A DNA stretch of 64,000 nucleotides from Aspidapion aeneum (Eukaryota > Arthropoda > Insecta > Coleoptera > Brentidae). The stretch is taken from positions 88,961,002-89,025,001 of the forward strand of contig OY755040.1 in the NCBI GenBank assembly GCA_963576565.1, read 5' to 3'. Position numbers and translations under genes: made by a program. Within the stretch, counting starts at the first letter, position 1. Each line of letters opens with the position of its first letter. A model generated the notes under the pieces. It was not told where the DNA came from, ran no database searches, and saw only the letters and a program-made list of their open reading frames with translations. Below are positions 9,358 through 20,200 of this stretch, in pieces.

Positions 9358-9574
9358 ACCCTTGGTTACATCGTTGCAAACTTTTGAAAATCAATTTAAA
9401 CAAGTTAATGAAAAATTAGAAGAAATATCAAAGTTCATTAATAAAGATCCTCCAGATGCAGGCAAACATCTGACTAATAAATTATATGTAGACGAAAGCA
9501 TCGTACGTTGCAAGGCTTTTTTACGGAAAGAGTTTGCACAAGCAGATGCTAAGCTTCAAGAACAAATAAGTTAG
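9358..9574 (+). pseudogene. Polinton fibre-like gene, 3' part
   Basis: Open frame with LQTFENQFKQVNEKLEEISK, then HLTNKLYVDESIVR (again the xxLTNKxYVDxxI fibre repeat) and a helical end AQADAKLQEQ. It continues the protein begun at 8421 after the non-LTR insertion. It runs directly into the truncated gypsy LTR at 9572, which supplies the stop codon, so the natural C-terminus is lost. Confidence 0.5.
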
Positions 9575-9667
9575 ATTAAGAATACAACCATAAAATACGT
9601 CAACCTAATACTACACTAAACCTAAATAAATTCTAACTATAAAATTTAAATACTTAAATTTGTAACA
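9572..9667 (-). repeat. Gypsy 3' LTR, first 96 bp only
   Basis: Matches 15409-15504 of the 5' LTR across the whole 96 bp. It ends abruptly at 9572 against Polinton coding sequence, so about three quarters of the LTR has been deleted together with any flanking duplication. Confidence 0.9.
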
Positions 9668-9690
9668 CTATCCTCCTCTTCAGGTTTGAT
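9668..9690 (-). promoter_or_regulatory. Gypsy polypurine tract
   Basis: On the minus strand GAAGAGGAGGATAG lies immediately before the TGTTACA of the 3' LTR, the expected position for plus-strand DNA priming. Confidence 0.7.
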
Positions 9691-12600
9691 CGCCTCGATC
9701 AACATTTCCCAGGTAAGGTTTTAGTCTGTCTAGATGAACAACTTTCATCTTGGACTTCGGGCTTTTCTGGATTCGGTAGACTACATCATTAATTCTCTTA
9801 ACAACTTTATAAGGCCCTTCCCATGGTGGTGTCAACTTAGGTGATCTTCCTTTCTTGCGTTGAGGATTGTATAGCCAGACTTGATCATTCTCTTTGAACC
9901 CTGAAGAGTTTGCTTTCAGGTCATATCTCGCTTTCATGCGGTCACTGGCTATTTCTATTCGCTCTCTAACCACTACATGGATATCGTGCAGCTTTTGCCT
10001 TAAACGTTCGACATAGTCATTAACCTCTAAGTGTTCTTCTTCAGGTGAACCAAACATGATATCACATGGTAAACGCAGTTCTCTACCAAACAGGATACTA
10101 GATGGAGTAGCTCCTGTCGTATTGTGAATGGCGGTTCTATAGGCCATCAAAAACAATGGAATATATTGGTCCCAATCTGTTTGGTGCTCATCAACAACTT
10201 TGCACAGATGTTCTTCTATTGTTTTATTAAATCTTTCAACCATGCCATCTGACTGCGGATGTAAAGCCGTAGTCCGTGTTTTATGTATTCCTAAAAGGTC
10301 ACAGAGATTCTGGAAGAGCTTTGATTCAAAATTTCTTCCTTGATCTGAATGTAGTTCCAAAGGAATGCCAAATCGGCTGAAAACATCATTTACCAGAACT
10401 TCCGCAACTGTAGTGGCCTCTTGGTTAGGCAAAGCAAAAACTTCTGGCCATTTGCTAAAGTAATCCATGACAACAAGGATGTATTTGTTGCCTTTTTTAG
10501 TTTCTGGAAATGGTCCGGCCACATCAATAGCAATGCGTTCGAATGGTAGACCTACGTTATATTGTTTCATTTGACCTCTGGACCTTGTTTTGGGACCTTG
10601 GCTGGCTGCACAAGTCGAACATCGGCGGCACCAGTTTTTCACATCTTGAAAGTAATTGACCCAATAAAATCGGTTTCGAATTTTGTCCATCGTTTTATTT
10701 ATGCCTAGGTGCGCGCCTGATTTTCCACCATGGCATTCGGCCATTATATTGTCTACCATGCTCCTAGGAACCACTACTTGATTAACCACAGTAAGGCCAT
10801 CGGCACTTTCCCAGGCACGTTTAAGGATGTTTTCCTCTACTATCAGTGAATCCCATTGTGCCCACAGTGATTTGAATATCACCCCTTGGTTTGCGATATC
10901 TTGCCATGATGGCCGTGGCTTGTTTCCTTCTTTCAATCGCAAGATAGGTCCTACATCTTTGTCGTTAAGTTGTGTGGTTCTAATCGAAGCCGACATCCAT
11001 TCTTCATCTGGTTCTAACTTTATCTGGCGCACGTAGGTAATTCCTTCTTTCTGGTCAATTTTCCTGCAATGTTTACAATCCTCAGGGCAAGGTCTTCTGG
11101 ACAATGCATCTGCATTATTATGCACCCTTCCCGCTCGGTGCTTAATTTGATAATGGTACTGTTGTAGCTTTTCTATCCATCTCGCGACTTGCCCCTCAGG
11201 TTGTTTCATTTTCATGAGCCACTGTAACGCAGCATGATCCGTTCTAATCAGAAACTCTTGTCCGTAGAGATATTTGTGAAAGTGATCTACGGATTTAACT
11301 ATGGCTAGGAGCTCCTTTCTAGTAACACAATAATTTCTCTCTGGTTTGGATAGCTTCTTGCTGAAAAATTCGATGACCCGTTCTTCTCCATCTTGTACTT
11401 GGGAGAGTACTGCTCCTATGCCATCGTTGCTCGCATCAGTATCTAATATGAATTTTCCTTTTGGAATGGGATATGCAAGAATCGGACTAGAACATAATGC
11501 TGCTTTTAGTCTTCTAAATGCTTGGTCACATTCGGTATTCCATTTGTAAGAAGCTTTATCTTCTGTAAGTCTATGTAATGGAGACGCTATTTTGGCGAAT
11601 CCTACAAATCGTCTGTAGTATGTACACAGACCCAAAAAGCTTCTCAATTCATGTTTGTCACGAGGTTGAGGCCATTCTTTTATTGCTTGTAACTTCTTTT
11701 CGTCGGTATGGATGCCTTCTCGGGAAACGACGTGACCCAGGAACTCAACTTTTTCTTGGAACAGAAAACATTTCTCTGAGTTCAATTTAAGATTTGCGTT
11801 CCTGATTCTTGAGAATACTTCTCGTAAATTATCTAGATGATCTTGAAATGATTTCTCCATTACTATGACATCATCCAAATAGACTAGGCAGGTTTTCCAA
11901 GTAAGGCCTCGTAGAACGACTTCCATTAGTCTTTCAAATGTAGCTGGGGCATTGCACAGGCCAAATGGCATCACATTAAACTGATAAAGTCCACTTCCAG
12001 CAGAGAATGCAGTCTTCTCTTTATCTCTTTCAAAGATTCCTACTTGCCAATACCCACTTTTCAGGTCAAGAGTAGAAAACCAATATGATCCTGCCAATGT
12101 TGTTAATGTGTCGTCTATTCTTGGCAGTGGGTAACTATCTTTCTTGGTCACATCGTTAAGTTTCCTGTAGTCGACACAAAATCTAGTACTTCCATCCTTT
12201 TTAGTGACCAACACCAGAGGAGATGACCAAGGACTTGATGACTCTTCAATAACACCGTCGCTGAGCATTTTATTAATGAGATTGTGAACTTCTTCTTGCT
12301 TGGCCATTGGTAGTCTTCTTGGGGGTTGTCTTATCAGTTGGGCATCGCCAGTGTTGATAGCATGTTGAATAAGGTTTGTGCGTCCCGAACTACTCCTAGT
12401 TTCGAAGATATTACTTTGTTCTTCTATAAACTCTCTCGCTTTACTATATTCTTCTGGAGTGAGATGTTGCCAAGTTGACTCAAATTGCTGAAGTACCTCC
12501 ATTGGTAACTTGCTTGTATCCTCGGAAGTTGGCTCTTCACATCTTGTTACTTTCTGTACTGGTTCAAATAATGCTACCACCTCCCCCTTATTAATTTTGA

Positions 12601-13297
12601 CACTATTTGGGAAAATATTGGCGACTCTAATCGGGATGTCTTTATCGGTTTTAACTAGTGATTTTGCAACAAGGTAGGTGTTGGGTGTGTTTTGTTGGCT
12701 TATGAGTCCGACGCAGCTTGATGTTTTACTTTCCAGCCTCCCAAAAATTATGGTCTCACTGTTACCGACTAGTCTTGATGTGCATACTGCCACGACCTTT
12801 ATTGGTTCTTTATTGAAGTGACTATTTGACAAAATGAACTCTTCATTCCAAAATCTTAGGGTATTAAGTTTATTATCAAACGCAAATCCATGTTTACTTA
12901 TCAAGTCCATTCCCAAAATAAATTCGTCTTCTATTTCTGCAACCAATACAGTGTGGCGAATCTTCAATCTTCCCAGCTGTAGGTCTATATCTGTCTGCCC
13001 CAACACGTCGGCGGATTCTCCAGTCACAGTCTTAAGTGTTATTTTCTTTTCTATTGGTCGAATTTTATATCTCGTTGCAATTTTGAACTTAAGCAATGAT
13101 ATGGCAGCACCAGTGTCTACTGTTATATTAACTTTTCTCCCATTAATAAGTCCGTCGATGTTAAGACTGTCAGCAGTATGTTTTAAGCTCTTGATAGAGT
13201 AAATTTTGGGGGCTAAATTCCCATTAGCCAACACCCGCCCCTCTGCGTTGACTAGTTTTAGTTTTCCTGATCTCTTCTTCGGTACTCTGTCCCACTA
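9680..13297 (-). CDS. pol: Gypsy Pol polyprotein (protease, RT, RNase H, integrase)
   Basis: Uninterrupted frame. The 1184 codons from 13234 are open, and the frame extends back to a TAG at 13297-13295, overlapping the nucleocapsid frame by about 34 nt in the -1 register, as in gag-pol frameshifting elements. Domains in order: aspartic protease with VDTGAAISLL; RT with KDGSTRFCVDYRKLN and LVYLDDVIVM; RNase H with ILDTDASNDGIGAVLSQ and KELLAIV; integrase zinc finger (HLGINKTMDKI then CRRCSTCAASQ); and the DDE core (AIDVAGPF, HSDQGRNFES, MVERFNKTIEEH). A C-terminal PPWEGPYKV resembles the GPY/F module. All catalytic residues I can check are present. Confidence 0.93.
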
Positions 13298-13442
13298 GAT
13301 GGTGAGCGAGACCTCATTTGGACACGACAATCGCGTTGAATATGCCCTGTTCGTCCGCATCTGAAACACTTTACATTTGGAGGGGATCGTCTACTTTCTT
13401 TCAAAGAATCAATCTTCTCTATCAGTGATTGAAACAGTTGGT
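13258..13442 (-). CDS. Gypsy nucleocapsid (zinc-knuckle) segment in a separate frame
   Basis: Minus-strand frame ending at TAA 13260-13258 contains CFRCGRTGHIQRDC (13368-13327), a perfect CX2CX4HX4C knuckle, with a basic RSRSPSS tail. It is -1 relative to the upstream gag frame and +1 relative to pol. The change from gag to this frame, just after LKT at 13443, is probably a one-base deletion in a run of A. The step into pol fits normal -1 frameshifting. Confidence 0.75.
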
Positions 13443-14447
13443 TTACGTTTTTAAGTTGACCTCATCTCCAGTGCTCATTTCTTCTCCCTCCTGAATTGAA
13501 ACAGCTCTTACTTTTGGCCTGGACATATTATTTGATGATTCAATTTTAAGGGCTCGAATCAACACTTCACTGCTGTTATGGAAGCGTTCTCGACGAAGTA
13601 ATTTTGCTAAGTCCCTGTCTCGCAAGCCGTTAATAAAGCGATCTACCGTGAAGGGATCTCTGTAATTTTCTGGCATTTCTGGGTAAGCTAAATACATCAG
13701 CCTCCTAATATCTGCTTCATACTCTTGCAATGATTCTCCTGGTCTTTGCTGACGAATATTTAATTCTGACCAATGTAAATTTCGCAAGTGTTCGTCTCCA
13801 TACCTTCTTTCTAACGCTGCCACTAAAGCGTTATAATTCTGTTTTTGTTCGACTGGAATGGACCGTAAAGGTCCCAGAGCAGGTTCTCGTAGAGCTACTA
13901 ACAATGCTCTAGCTTTTTCTTCATCATCCCAACCATTTGCAGCAGCGGCAGCTTCAAACTGTTGTTTGTAAGTAGACCAGGAAGACGTACCATCGAAATT
14001 TGGAGGCTTAATGTTTTGGATGGAATTCACAACACATCCCTGAGCTTTCATTTTGTTGTGTTCTTTTTGGAGCTGTATAAGCTGTTTTGACACGTCCTGG
14101 AATTTTTCTTCCATGGTTTGAAAAATTTCTTCCCTAACATTCTGTACCTTTTTTTCAACATTATGTACCTTTTCTTCTACATTCTGCAATTTATTTTGTA
14201 CCTTTTGTTCCACACTATGCATTCTTTGAGTTATTTCTTCCTTAAGATCTTCGGTTGCAGTCTTAAACTTTTCTCTCAGCTGTTCGGAGTTGCTCTTTAT
14301 TTGGTCAAAGTTTTCCTGCATGTCGTTCTGGTTTTGTTCCATGGTCTGTCTTATATCGTTCTGGTTTTGAGCCATTTGAGCTGCGAGAACCTGCATCATT
14401 TTAGTTAGATCTTCCATCTTTGCCGATCCTTGTCTAGTAAACATCAA
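13443..14447 (-). CDS. gag: Gypsy Gag (matrix/capsid part)
   Basis: 334 codons from an ATG at 14447. Residues about 10-140 form a long glutamine/asparagine- and lysine-rich coiled coil (repeated NQNDI, EKVHNVEKKVQNV). The capsid-like domain follows with IKPPNFDGTSSWSTYKQQFE, VALREPALGPLRSIP, RPGESLQEYEADIRRLMYLA and FINGLRDRDLAKLL, matching retrotransposon gag proteins. The frame closes at 13443 before the zinc knuckle, which sits in another frame just downstream. Confidence 0.9.
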   Translation of the reverse strand: MMFTRQGSAKMEDLTKMMQVLAAQMAQNQNDIRQTMEQNQNDMQENFDQIKSNSEQLREKFKTATEDLKEEITQRMHSVEQKVQNKLQNVEEKVHNVEKKVQNVREEIFQTMEEKFQDVSKQLIQLQKEHNKMKAQGCVVNSIQNIKPPNFDGTSSWSTYKQQFEAAAAANGWDDEEKARALLVALREPALGPLRSIPVEQKQNYNALVAALERRYGDEHLRNLHWSELNIRQQRPGESLQEYEADIRRLMYLAYPEMPENYRDPFTVDRFINGLRDRDLAKLLRRERFHNSSEVLIRALKIESSNNMSRPKVRAVSIQEGEEMSTGDEVNLKT

Positions 14448-14449
14448 CT

Positions 14450-15080
14450 TCCTGATAAATCACTTAAAACGTCTATTTTAGGGCTATCAAGCGAATGTCG
14501 AAGTCGGTTTTTCAATATCTCTTCCAATTCTTAAATAGAACCTATTGGAATGTTCTGGAATATACTGGTAAATGCTACTCTTTCTGCTACTACTAACTAC
14601 TAATGTAGAAGTCACTTTTTGATTATCTCTTTTGATTCTCGAATAGACCGTCGTAGAATGTTATGGAATATTCTAGAAATAATTTCTAATTCTTACTTTT
14701 AAAATAACTAAGCTACTGTCGAAGTCGGTATTTGTATATCTCTTCTAGTTTTTGAATAGAACGTCGTAGAATGTTATAGAATATTCTAGAAAATCTCTAA
14801 TTATCAATTTTTGGACTGTAAAGTTAATGTCGAAGTCGGTTCTTAAATATCTCTTTTAGTTTTTGAATAAAACAATATCGAACTTCTTCGAATATTCTGG
14901 AAAAAATCACTTACTGTTTTTCTGTCCAATTGTCCTATCCGGTGGTAATATGTAAGGGTAGTCTTTGCACTATTCAGTTCCGAATATTCTGGCAAAATCA
15001 CTTACTGTTCTTCTTTTTAATTGTCCTAGCCGGTGGTACTGTGTAAGGATAGTCTTTGCACTATTTATTTTTTTTAATTT
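14450..15080 (-). repeat. Gypsy 5' leader with two sets of tandem repeats
   Basis: 14490-14910 holds about four diverged units of roughly 110 bp (each with GTCGAAGTCGGT, TATCTCTT and GAATATTCTAGAAA-like blocks). 14905-15070 holds two units of roughly 85-90 bp (AATTGTCCTA, CCGGTGGTA, GTAGTCTTTGCACTATT). No coding is apparent. Repeated leaders can be packaging or enhancer elements in gypsy-type retroelements, but that role is not shown here. Confidence 0.7.
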
Positions 15081-15094
15081 CACTTCTGACACCA
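15081..15094 (-). promoter_or_regulatory. Gypsy primer-binding site
   Basis: Minus-strand TGGTGTCAGAAGTG lies two bases inside the 5' LTR. It looks complementary to a tRNA 3' end CACTTCTGACACCA, which fits a tRNA-Leu type primer from memory. Confidence 0.75.
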
Positions 15095-15096
15095 AT

Positions 15097-15504
15097 TGTT
15101 ACGGGTTCACAACGACAAATTAAAACGACAATTGTTGAAAACGATACGTCAATTTATTTCGACAAATTATGTACAAAAACACGCACTAATAACTTGCTAA
15201 TAATTCACTACTATAATCGGTCTATTAACTTCGTGTTAATATCTCGACCACGACAGTATGTTATCTGTGACTGACTCTGATGCACGACGTCCGGCCTTAT
15301 ATATGAGGGCTGCTTACTATTCGAGAACCCTTCCATCCTTGTTCGATTCGCAATCATTCCTTCTAGACTTTCGCATACCAGTTTGTCACAGATAACGCAA
15401 CTAAAACCTAGATTAAGAATACAACCATAAAATACGTCAACCTAATACTACACTAAACCTAAATAAATTCTAACTATAAAATTTAAATACTTAAATTTGT
15501 AACA
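15097..15504 (-). repeat. Gypsy 5' LTR, 408 bp
   Basis: TG...CA ends with a short inverted TGTTAC/GTAACA. On the minus strand it carries TATATAAG (15304-15297) as a TATA-like box and AATAAA (15158-15153) downstream as a poly(A) signal, in the expected U3-R-U5 order. Confidence 0.9.
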
Positions 15505-15506
15505 AT

Positions 15507-15680
15507 ATGATTTCATCTCACTGCAGTACTAACACTGAATGTCTTTATGGTCCATTAGAAACGTTGTATACATTTTGTGAAGTATCCGCTGATGAGCCGT
15601 TAAGTAGGGCTCTTAGAGAGTATATTTATTTTTACAAAATAAAAGTTGTAAATGATTTAGAACGAAAAAAACATTTTTGA
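15507..15680 (+). CDS. Unrecognised 57-residue reading frame
   Basis: Starts two bases outside the gypsy LTR (MISSHCSTNTECLYGPLET, later CEVSADEPLSRALREYI) and stops at 15680. It has a plausible amino-acid composition and may be the 3' remainder of a Polinton or other gene interrupted by the gypsy element, but I recognise no family. Its true start is unknown because the frame may come from upstream of the insertion. Confidence 0.25.
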   Translation: MISSHCSTNTECLYGPLETLYTFCEVSADEPLSRALREYIYFYKIKVVNDLERKKHF

Positions 15681-15780
15681 ATTGTATTAGAAAATACCTT
15701 ATTAAACTAAGAAGTTTTTATAAAATAAAATAATATATACAGAAAAATTGTCTTTTTTAAAAATATTTTACCAGTAATTT

Positions 15781-16008
15781 GCGTCGCGTTAGCGTTACAT
15801 TAGCGTCACGTTAACGTCACGTTAACGTCACGTTAGCGTCACGTTAACGTCACGTTAGCGTCACGTTAACGTCACGTTAGCGTCACATTAGCGTCACATT
15901 AACGTCACGTTAGCGTCACATTAACGTCACGTTAGCGTCACGTTAACGTCACGTTAGCGTCACGTTAGCTCCACGTTAACGTCATGTTGGCGTCACGTTA
16001 GCGACTTA
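15781..16008 (+). repeat. 12-bp tandem array (CGTCACGTTAAC/G)
   Basis: About 19 near-perfect units alternating between CGTCACGTTAAC and CGTCACGTTAGC types, with scattered CACATTA variants. Each unit contains a CGTCA half-site of the CREB/ATF type, and the units also form ACGTCACGT palindromic overlaps. Confidence 0.92.
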
Positions 16009-16179
16009 AATCGACTTTTAATATATAGATATAGCAAAACTAAAACTGTATTCTGTAAATTTTAAGCATCTATTTTTCTATATTAAAACATTTTAAGTGA
16101 TAAACAGTAACAGTATAAAATACACTTGACAATATTAGATAAATTAATTCGATTATGAAAAAAAGATTTTTATAGGATT

Positions 16180-16369
16180 TGAAGTGTGTCGTCTTCGTCG
16201 TCACCATTATCATCATTATCTTGAGACCTTAAAGTGGTGTTGAAGACAATCTCATTGTTCTCATCAGATTTATTTGAATATTTATGGTGGTAGGCGATAA
16301 TAATAATTCTGGCACCAAATCGTACTCTTGTCCCGGAATAAACCATCCAAATTCATCATAACCAGACAT
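16180..16369 (-). pseudogene. Unrecognised small frame, possibly frameshifted
   Basis: ATG at 16369 gives MSGYDEFGWFIPGQEYDLVP and an early stop at 16231-16229. A neighbouring frame continues with IIIIAYHHKYSNKSDENNEI and an acidic end to about 16180, suggesting a one-base lesion in a short acidic protein. No family is recognised. It lies between the gypsy and BEL insertions and could be Polinton-derived. Confidence 0.3.
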
Positions 16370-16545
16370 GTTAAAAAATTTTAGTCTTAGTTTAAAAATT
16401 GCGATAAAACTGCACTCAGTTGTAGTGAGTGTATATTGATAAAATCGTGCATCATATGTTTTGTTCGAAATACTTAATCTGTTCCAGTCGTATGAAGGCC
16501 AAATCGTATTGGTATTAAAAGTTATGTAAGCATCTTGTACATTAT

Positions 16546-16550
16546 TAGGT
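16546..16550. repeat. BEL/Pao target-site duplication, left
   Basis: TAGGT, identical to 23718-23722. Five bp is usual for BEL/Pao. Confidence 0.92.
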
Positions 16551-17032
16551 TGTTGACGTTTTGAGGGGTAGAGCGGCGGGACTGTAAGCGCGCTGGTCGT
16601 TTTATAAAATCTGGTTGCAAAAATCCTTAAAAGGACGATGTAAAAATATTAATTTTTCCGAGCCACACAAAGACAATATAGAGGATTGGCACTCACCTTT
16701 TCAGCTGTTTCCGTCGTCCAGAGGAGCTCCTCTCGCTGGCCCAGTCGTTGCAGTCGATCCACACTAGAATCACTTGTTTGTGTAATGGTTTAGTTTGATT
16801 TTCTAAGAATGTTATTGGATTTTTTGGTTAATAGAATTTATCACCATGCTGCGTGGTGATCTCGATAGAATACGACAGACGAATCTTTTTTGGTTACGCC
16901 TTTTTGCGCAGATTCATTTTTCGTAGATGGCGCTGGCGTTTTGCTTGTGCCAATCAAATTGAAATTGTGTGGGTTTTCCGAATACGGGAATTTGGCGCAA
17001 AATTTGAATTTAAAATTAAAGTTGCACGAACA
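16551..17032 (-). repeat. BEL/Pao 3' LTR, 482 bp
   Basis: Same length and, as far as compared by eye, same sequence as 23236-23717. Minus-strand ends are TGTTCGTGCAAC and CGTCAACA. Confidence 0.95.
16566..16597 (+). other. tRNA-Tyr-like segment in the LTR (3' copy)
   Basis: The plus strand GGGTAGAGCGGCGGGACTGT followed by AAGCGCGCTGGT closely matches the D-loop to anticodon-stem part of insect tRNA-Tyr (GGTAGAGCGG, GGACTGTA, GCTGGT), recalled from memory. In the element's RNA it would be complementary to that tRNA. The same segment is at 23251-23282 in the 5' LTR, about 15 nt from the LTR/PBS border. Confidence 0.6.
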
Positions 17033-17046
17033 TTTTCCGCCCACTT
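17033..17046 (-). promoter_or_regulatory. BEL/Pao polypurine tract
   Basis: Minus-strand AAGTGGGCGGAAAA directly precedes the 3' LTR. Confidence 0.7.
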
Positions 17047-17242
17047 AAAACGAAGTTTTACATTGAGATTAATTGAATAAACAAATGGCTATATAAAAAA
17101 ATATATAAGTTAATTCAAAACCTTAAAGGGTAGGTTATTAAAATCCGTTTTAGGTTTATAGATCAAAAAGAAAAAAAAATGAAAAAAAAAATATGTATAT
17201 TCTAGATAACGACACACGAAACAAAAGAAGTTGCTTGAGAGT

Positions 17243-20200
17243 TTAGTGCGCATCTAAAGGTAGTGGGCACAACTTGACCACGGGACGAGTGAAAAGTCCG
17301 TGTTGTGTTTTAACAGTAGCAACTCGAATGTGATTATCCCGACCAGGATGTACAGATACTATTCTACCCAGCAACCAGTGTAATGGCGGCCTAGTTTCAT
17401 CCTTAATTAATACAAGCGTATCTAGCTTGATTTCAACCGAAGGGTCCGACCACTTAGAACGCTGTTGTAAAGTATTTAAGTACTCGAGTTCCCAACGCTT
17501 CCAGAAATCGGCATGAATTCGTTGGATAAGTTGCCAACGCTTAAGGGTATTAACTTTAAGGGTAGAAAGGTCAGGATCAGGACACGAATTAAGGGGTTCC
17601 ATTGTGAGGAAATGACCCGGAGTCAAAGACGTAAGATCGTTTGGGTCAGAGCTTTGCTCACAAAGGGGTCGAGAATTGAGTAATGCCTCTATTTGGGCGA
17701 GGAGAGTATAGAGCTCTTCGAAGGTTAGTATCTGGTCACCGATGACCCGATACAAATGTGTTTTTATAGATTTGACTCCTGCTTCTGCTAGACCATTTAG
17801 GTGGGGGGCTCCCGGACTATTAAGACACCATTTGATTTTTAAGCTCTCAGAAGCTAATTTCGAAAGATTATGGAGCTCCTTAATAGCCCCAACAAAGTTT
17901 GAGCCTCTATCACTTGTGATTTGGACACAAGTGCCACGTCTAGCGACAAAGCGTCGTAAAGCGGCGATGCACGCCTCTGTGGTTAAATCCGAAACCAGCT
18001 CGATATGGATTGCTTTGACAGAAGTATCGACAAAGACTGCGATATATGATTTACCAACTTGTGCTCCACGACGTCTCTGACCTACAAAGGTTTTAATTGG
18101 GCCTGCATAGTCTAAGCAAACGTGTGAAAAACATTTTAATTGTGACGTTCTAAAAGAAGGTAAATCCGACATGTACGGAGTATACGGTTTTGGTTTTAAG
18201 CGAAAGCAGGGAATACATTACAATAAAACTCTCTGAATAGCTCGACGTGATGACATAATCCAAAACTTTTGACGAATTAAGTATTGGACTGTGTTTATTC
18301 CGGGATGTAAATTTTCGTTATGAGTTTGAATAATGATCAATTGGGTTAATCTATGAGATTTCGGCAATAATAATGGATGTTTTGCCTCAAAGGAGAGTTG
18401 AGAATGCCGTAAGCGTCCGCCCACTCTAAGGAAACCCAATTCGTCCAAAAAGGGCGCGAGTTTACGAAACGGCTTAGGTAATAGCTGAGTATTTTGAATT
18501 TTTTGAATGATATCCGAAAAACACTCTTCTTGGACCCTTTTAACTAAAACAAGTAGAGCCTTGTGTAGTTCAAAAGCGGAAAAAACGCCGGATAAAGGGT
18601 CAACTGAGGTTTTTCGATTGTGAATAAGTCTTAGAAAATGACAAATGATTTTTTGAATGGTATTTAAATTGGATATTTTATCGATTAATCTATCAAAAAA
18701 GTTTTGATTTTGAATTTCTGCCGTCAGCACCACTGAATTTTCCGGTTTTTCTTCTTTGAGAACCTCGTCTGGAACTCCCAAAGAACTCCCATTTATAAAC
18801 CTTTGAATTTGCCACTCCGTAGTGGGCAAGGTTATCCATGGAGGGCCGTGAAACCAAAGAGGGTGATTTATTAAGTTATTGGGCGACAACCCTCTGCTAG
18901 CGCAGTCGGCAGGGTTCTCGAGTGAAGTAATGTGATACCATGGGACTTCGGGGATTGTTTCTTGAATACGACTTACGCGGTTTGCCACAAAGGTCTTCCA
19001 CTTGTGAGGTGAAGATGTGACCCAATGAAGCGTGACCTGTGAGTCCGAGAACGCAAGAATTTCATCGATTACGAGTAATGATGAATAGGTGCGAATAACT
19101 AGTTCGAGTAAATCAGCTAATAGAGTAGCTCCAAGTAGTTCCAAACGTGGGATTGAAATGGTGTGTAAGGAAGCAACCCTTGACTTGCCCATGACTAGAG
19201 CAGTTTTGATAATTTTATTTGGTAATTCGACGCGAACGTATACGCAAGAAGCGTATCCTAGCTCGGATGCATCGCAGAAACCTAGCAATTGACATCGTTG
19301 AATATTATTCGAAAAAATATGTCTAGGTATACAAAGATTCGAAAGAGTGGTTAATTGATTATTGAATTGATTCCAAAGAGTTTTGATTGGATCGGGGGGT
19401 ATTTCATCCCAATCAGTTTTGCATAACCAAAGTTTTTGCATAATCACTTTGGCTAAAAATGAAACAGGCGATAAGAAACCTATAGGATCCCAAACTTTAG
19501 CGATAGCTGATAAAATATTCCTTTTGGTGCAAGGTTTTTCACAAGGGGTACAAGAATAGGTAAAAGTATCTGTAGAAGGGTGCCATTGAAGGCCCAACAC
19601 CTTAATCGATGTTGAAGAATCGTCTTCAAAGGTAACAGGGATCTGACAATCAGCGGGCGACAAATGTGAAAGAAGTTTCGGATTATTTGATGCCCATTTT
19701 CTTAATTCAAATTTTCCCAATTTAAGCAACGCTATGAGATCCTTTTGAAGTGATAAAGCACCTTCTAGAGAGTTAGCTCCACAGCAAATATCGTCCATGA
19801 AAATGTTATTCAAAAGGACCTGGGATGCTTCAGGATAATTCTTAGCCTCCAGGATGGCTAGTTCTCTAAGAGTTCTAATAGCTAAATAGGGACTTGAACT
19901 AACACCAAACGTCACTGTATTAAGCCTGTATTCCTGCAGGGGTCCGTTGGGATCAAATCGCCAAAGTAGCCTTTGGTAGTCCCGATGAATTGGATTGATT
20001 TGAATTTGTAAAAAGTGCTGTTTTATATCAGTCAAAAATACGATAGAATAAAATCTGAATTTTAATAGAATTTCGGAAATATCGGCTTGTAATTTTGGTC
20101 CTATTAAAAGAGTTTCGTTCATGCTTAGGCCTTTCGAACCCTTAATCGAGGGGTTAAAAACCACCCGGAGTTTAGTCGTTGAATTGTCAAGACGAAGGAC

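Larger units (their letters stand above)
9572..15504 (-). mobile_element. Ty3/gypsy LTR retrotransposon with truncated 3' LTR
   Basis: Transcribed on the minus strand. The full 5' LTR (15097-15504) begins TGTTACAAAT and ends CCGTAACA, followed two bases later by a primer-binding site. Gag, zinc knuckle and Pol follow, then a purine-rich tract. Only the first 96 bp of the 3' LTR remain (9572-9667, matching 15409-15504 with no difference I could see). The other 312 bp are missing, so no target duplication can be seen. pol is uninterrupted, while gag carries one frame change. Confidence 0.93.

Noticed and set aside
10827..13202. Plus-strand frames inside gypsy pol and BEL pol
   Set aside because: Antisense shadows of intact retroelement frames.
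15781..16008. Possible CRISPR-like or telomeric repeat
   Set aside because: Units are contiguous 12-mers without spacers and do not match the insect telomere repeat.
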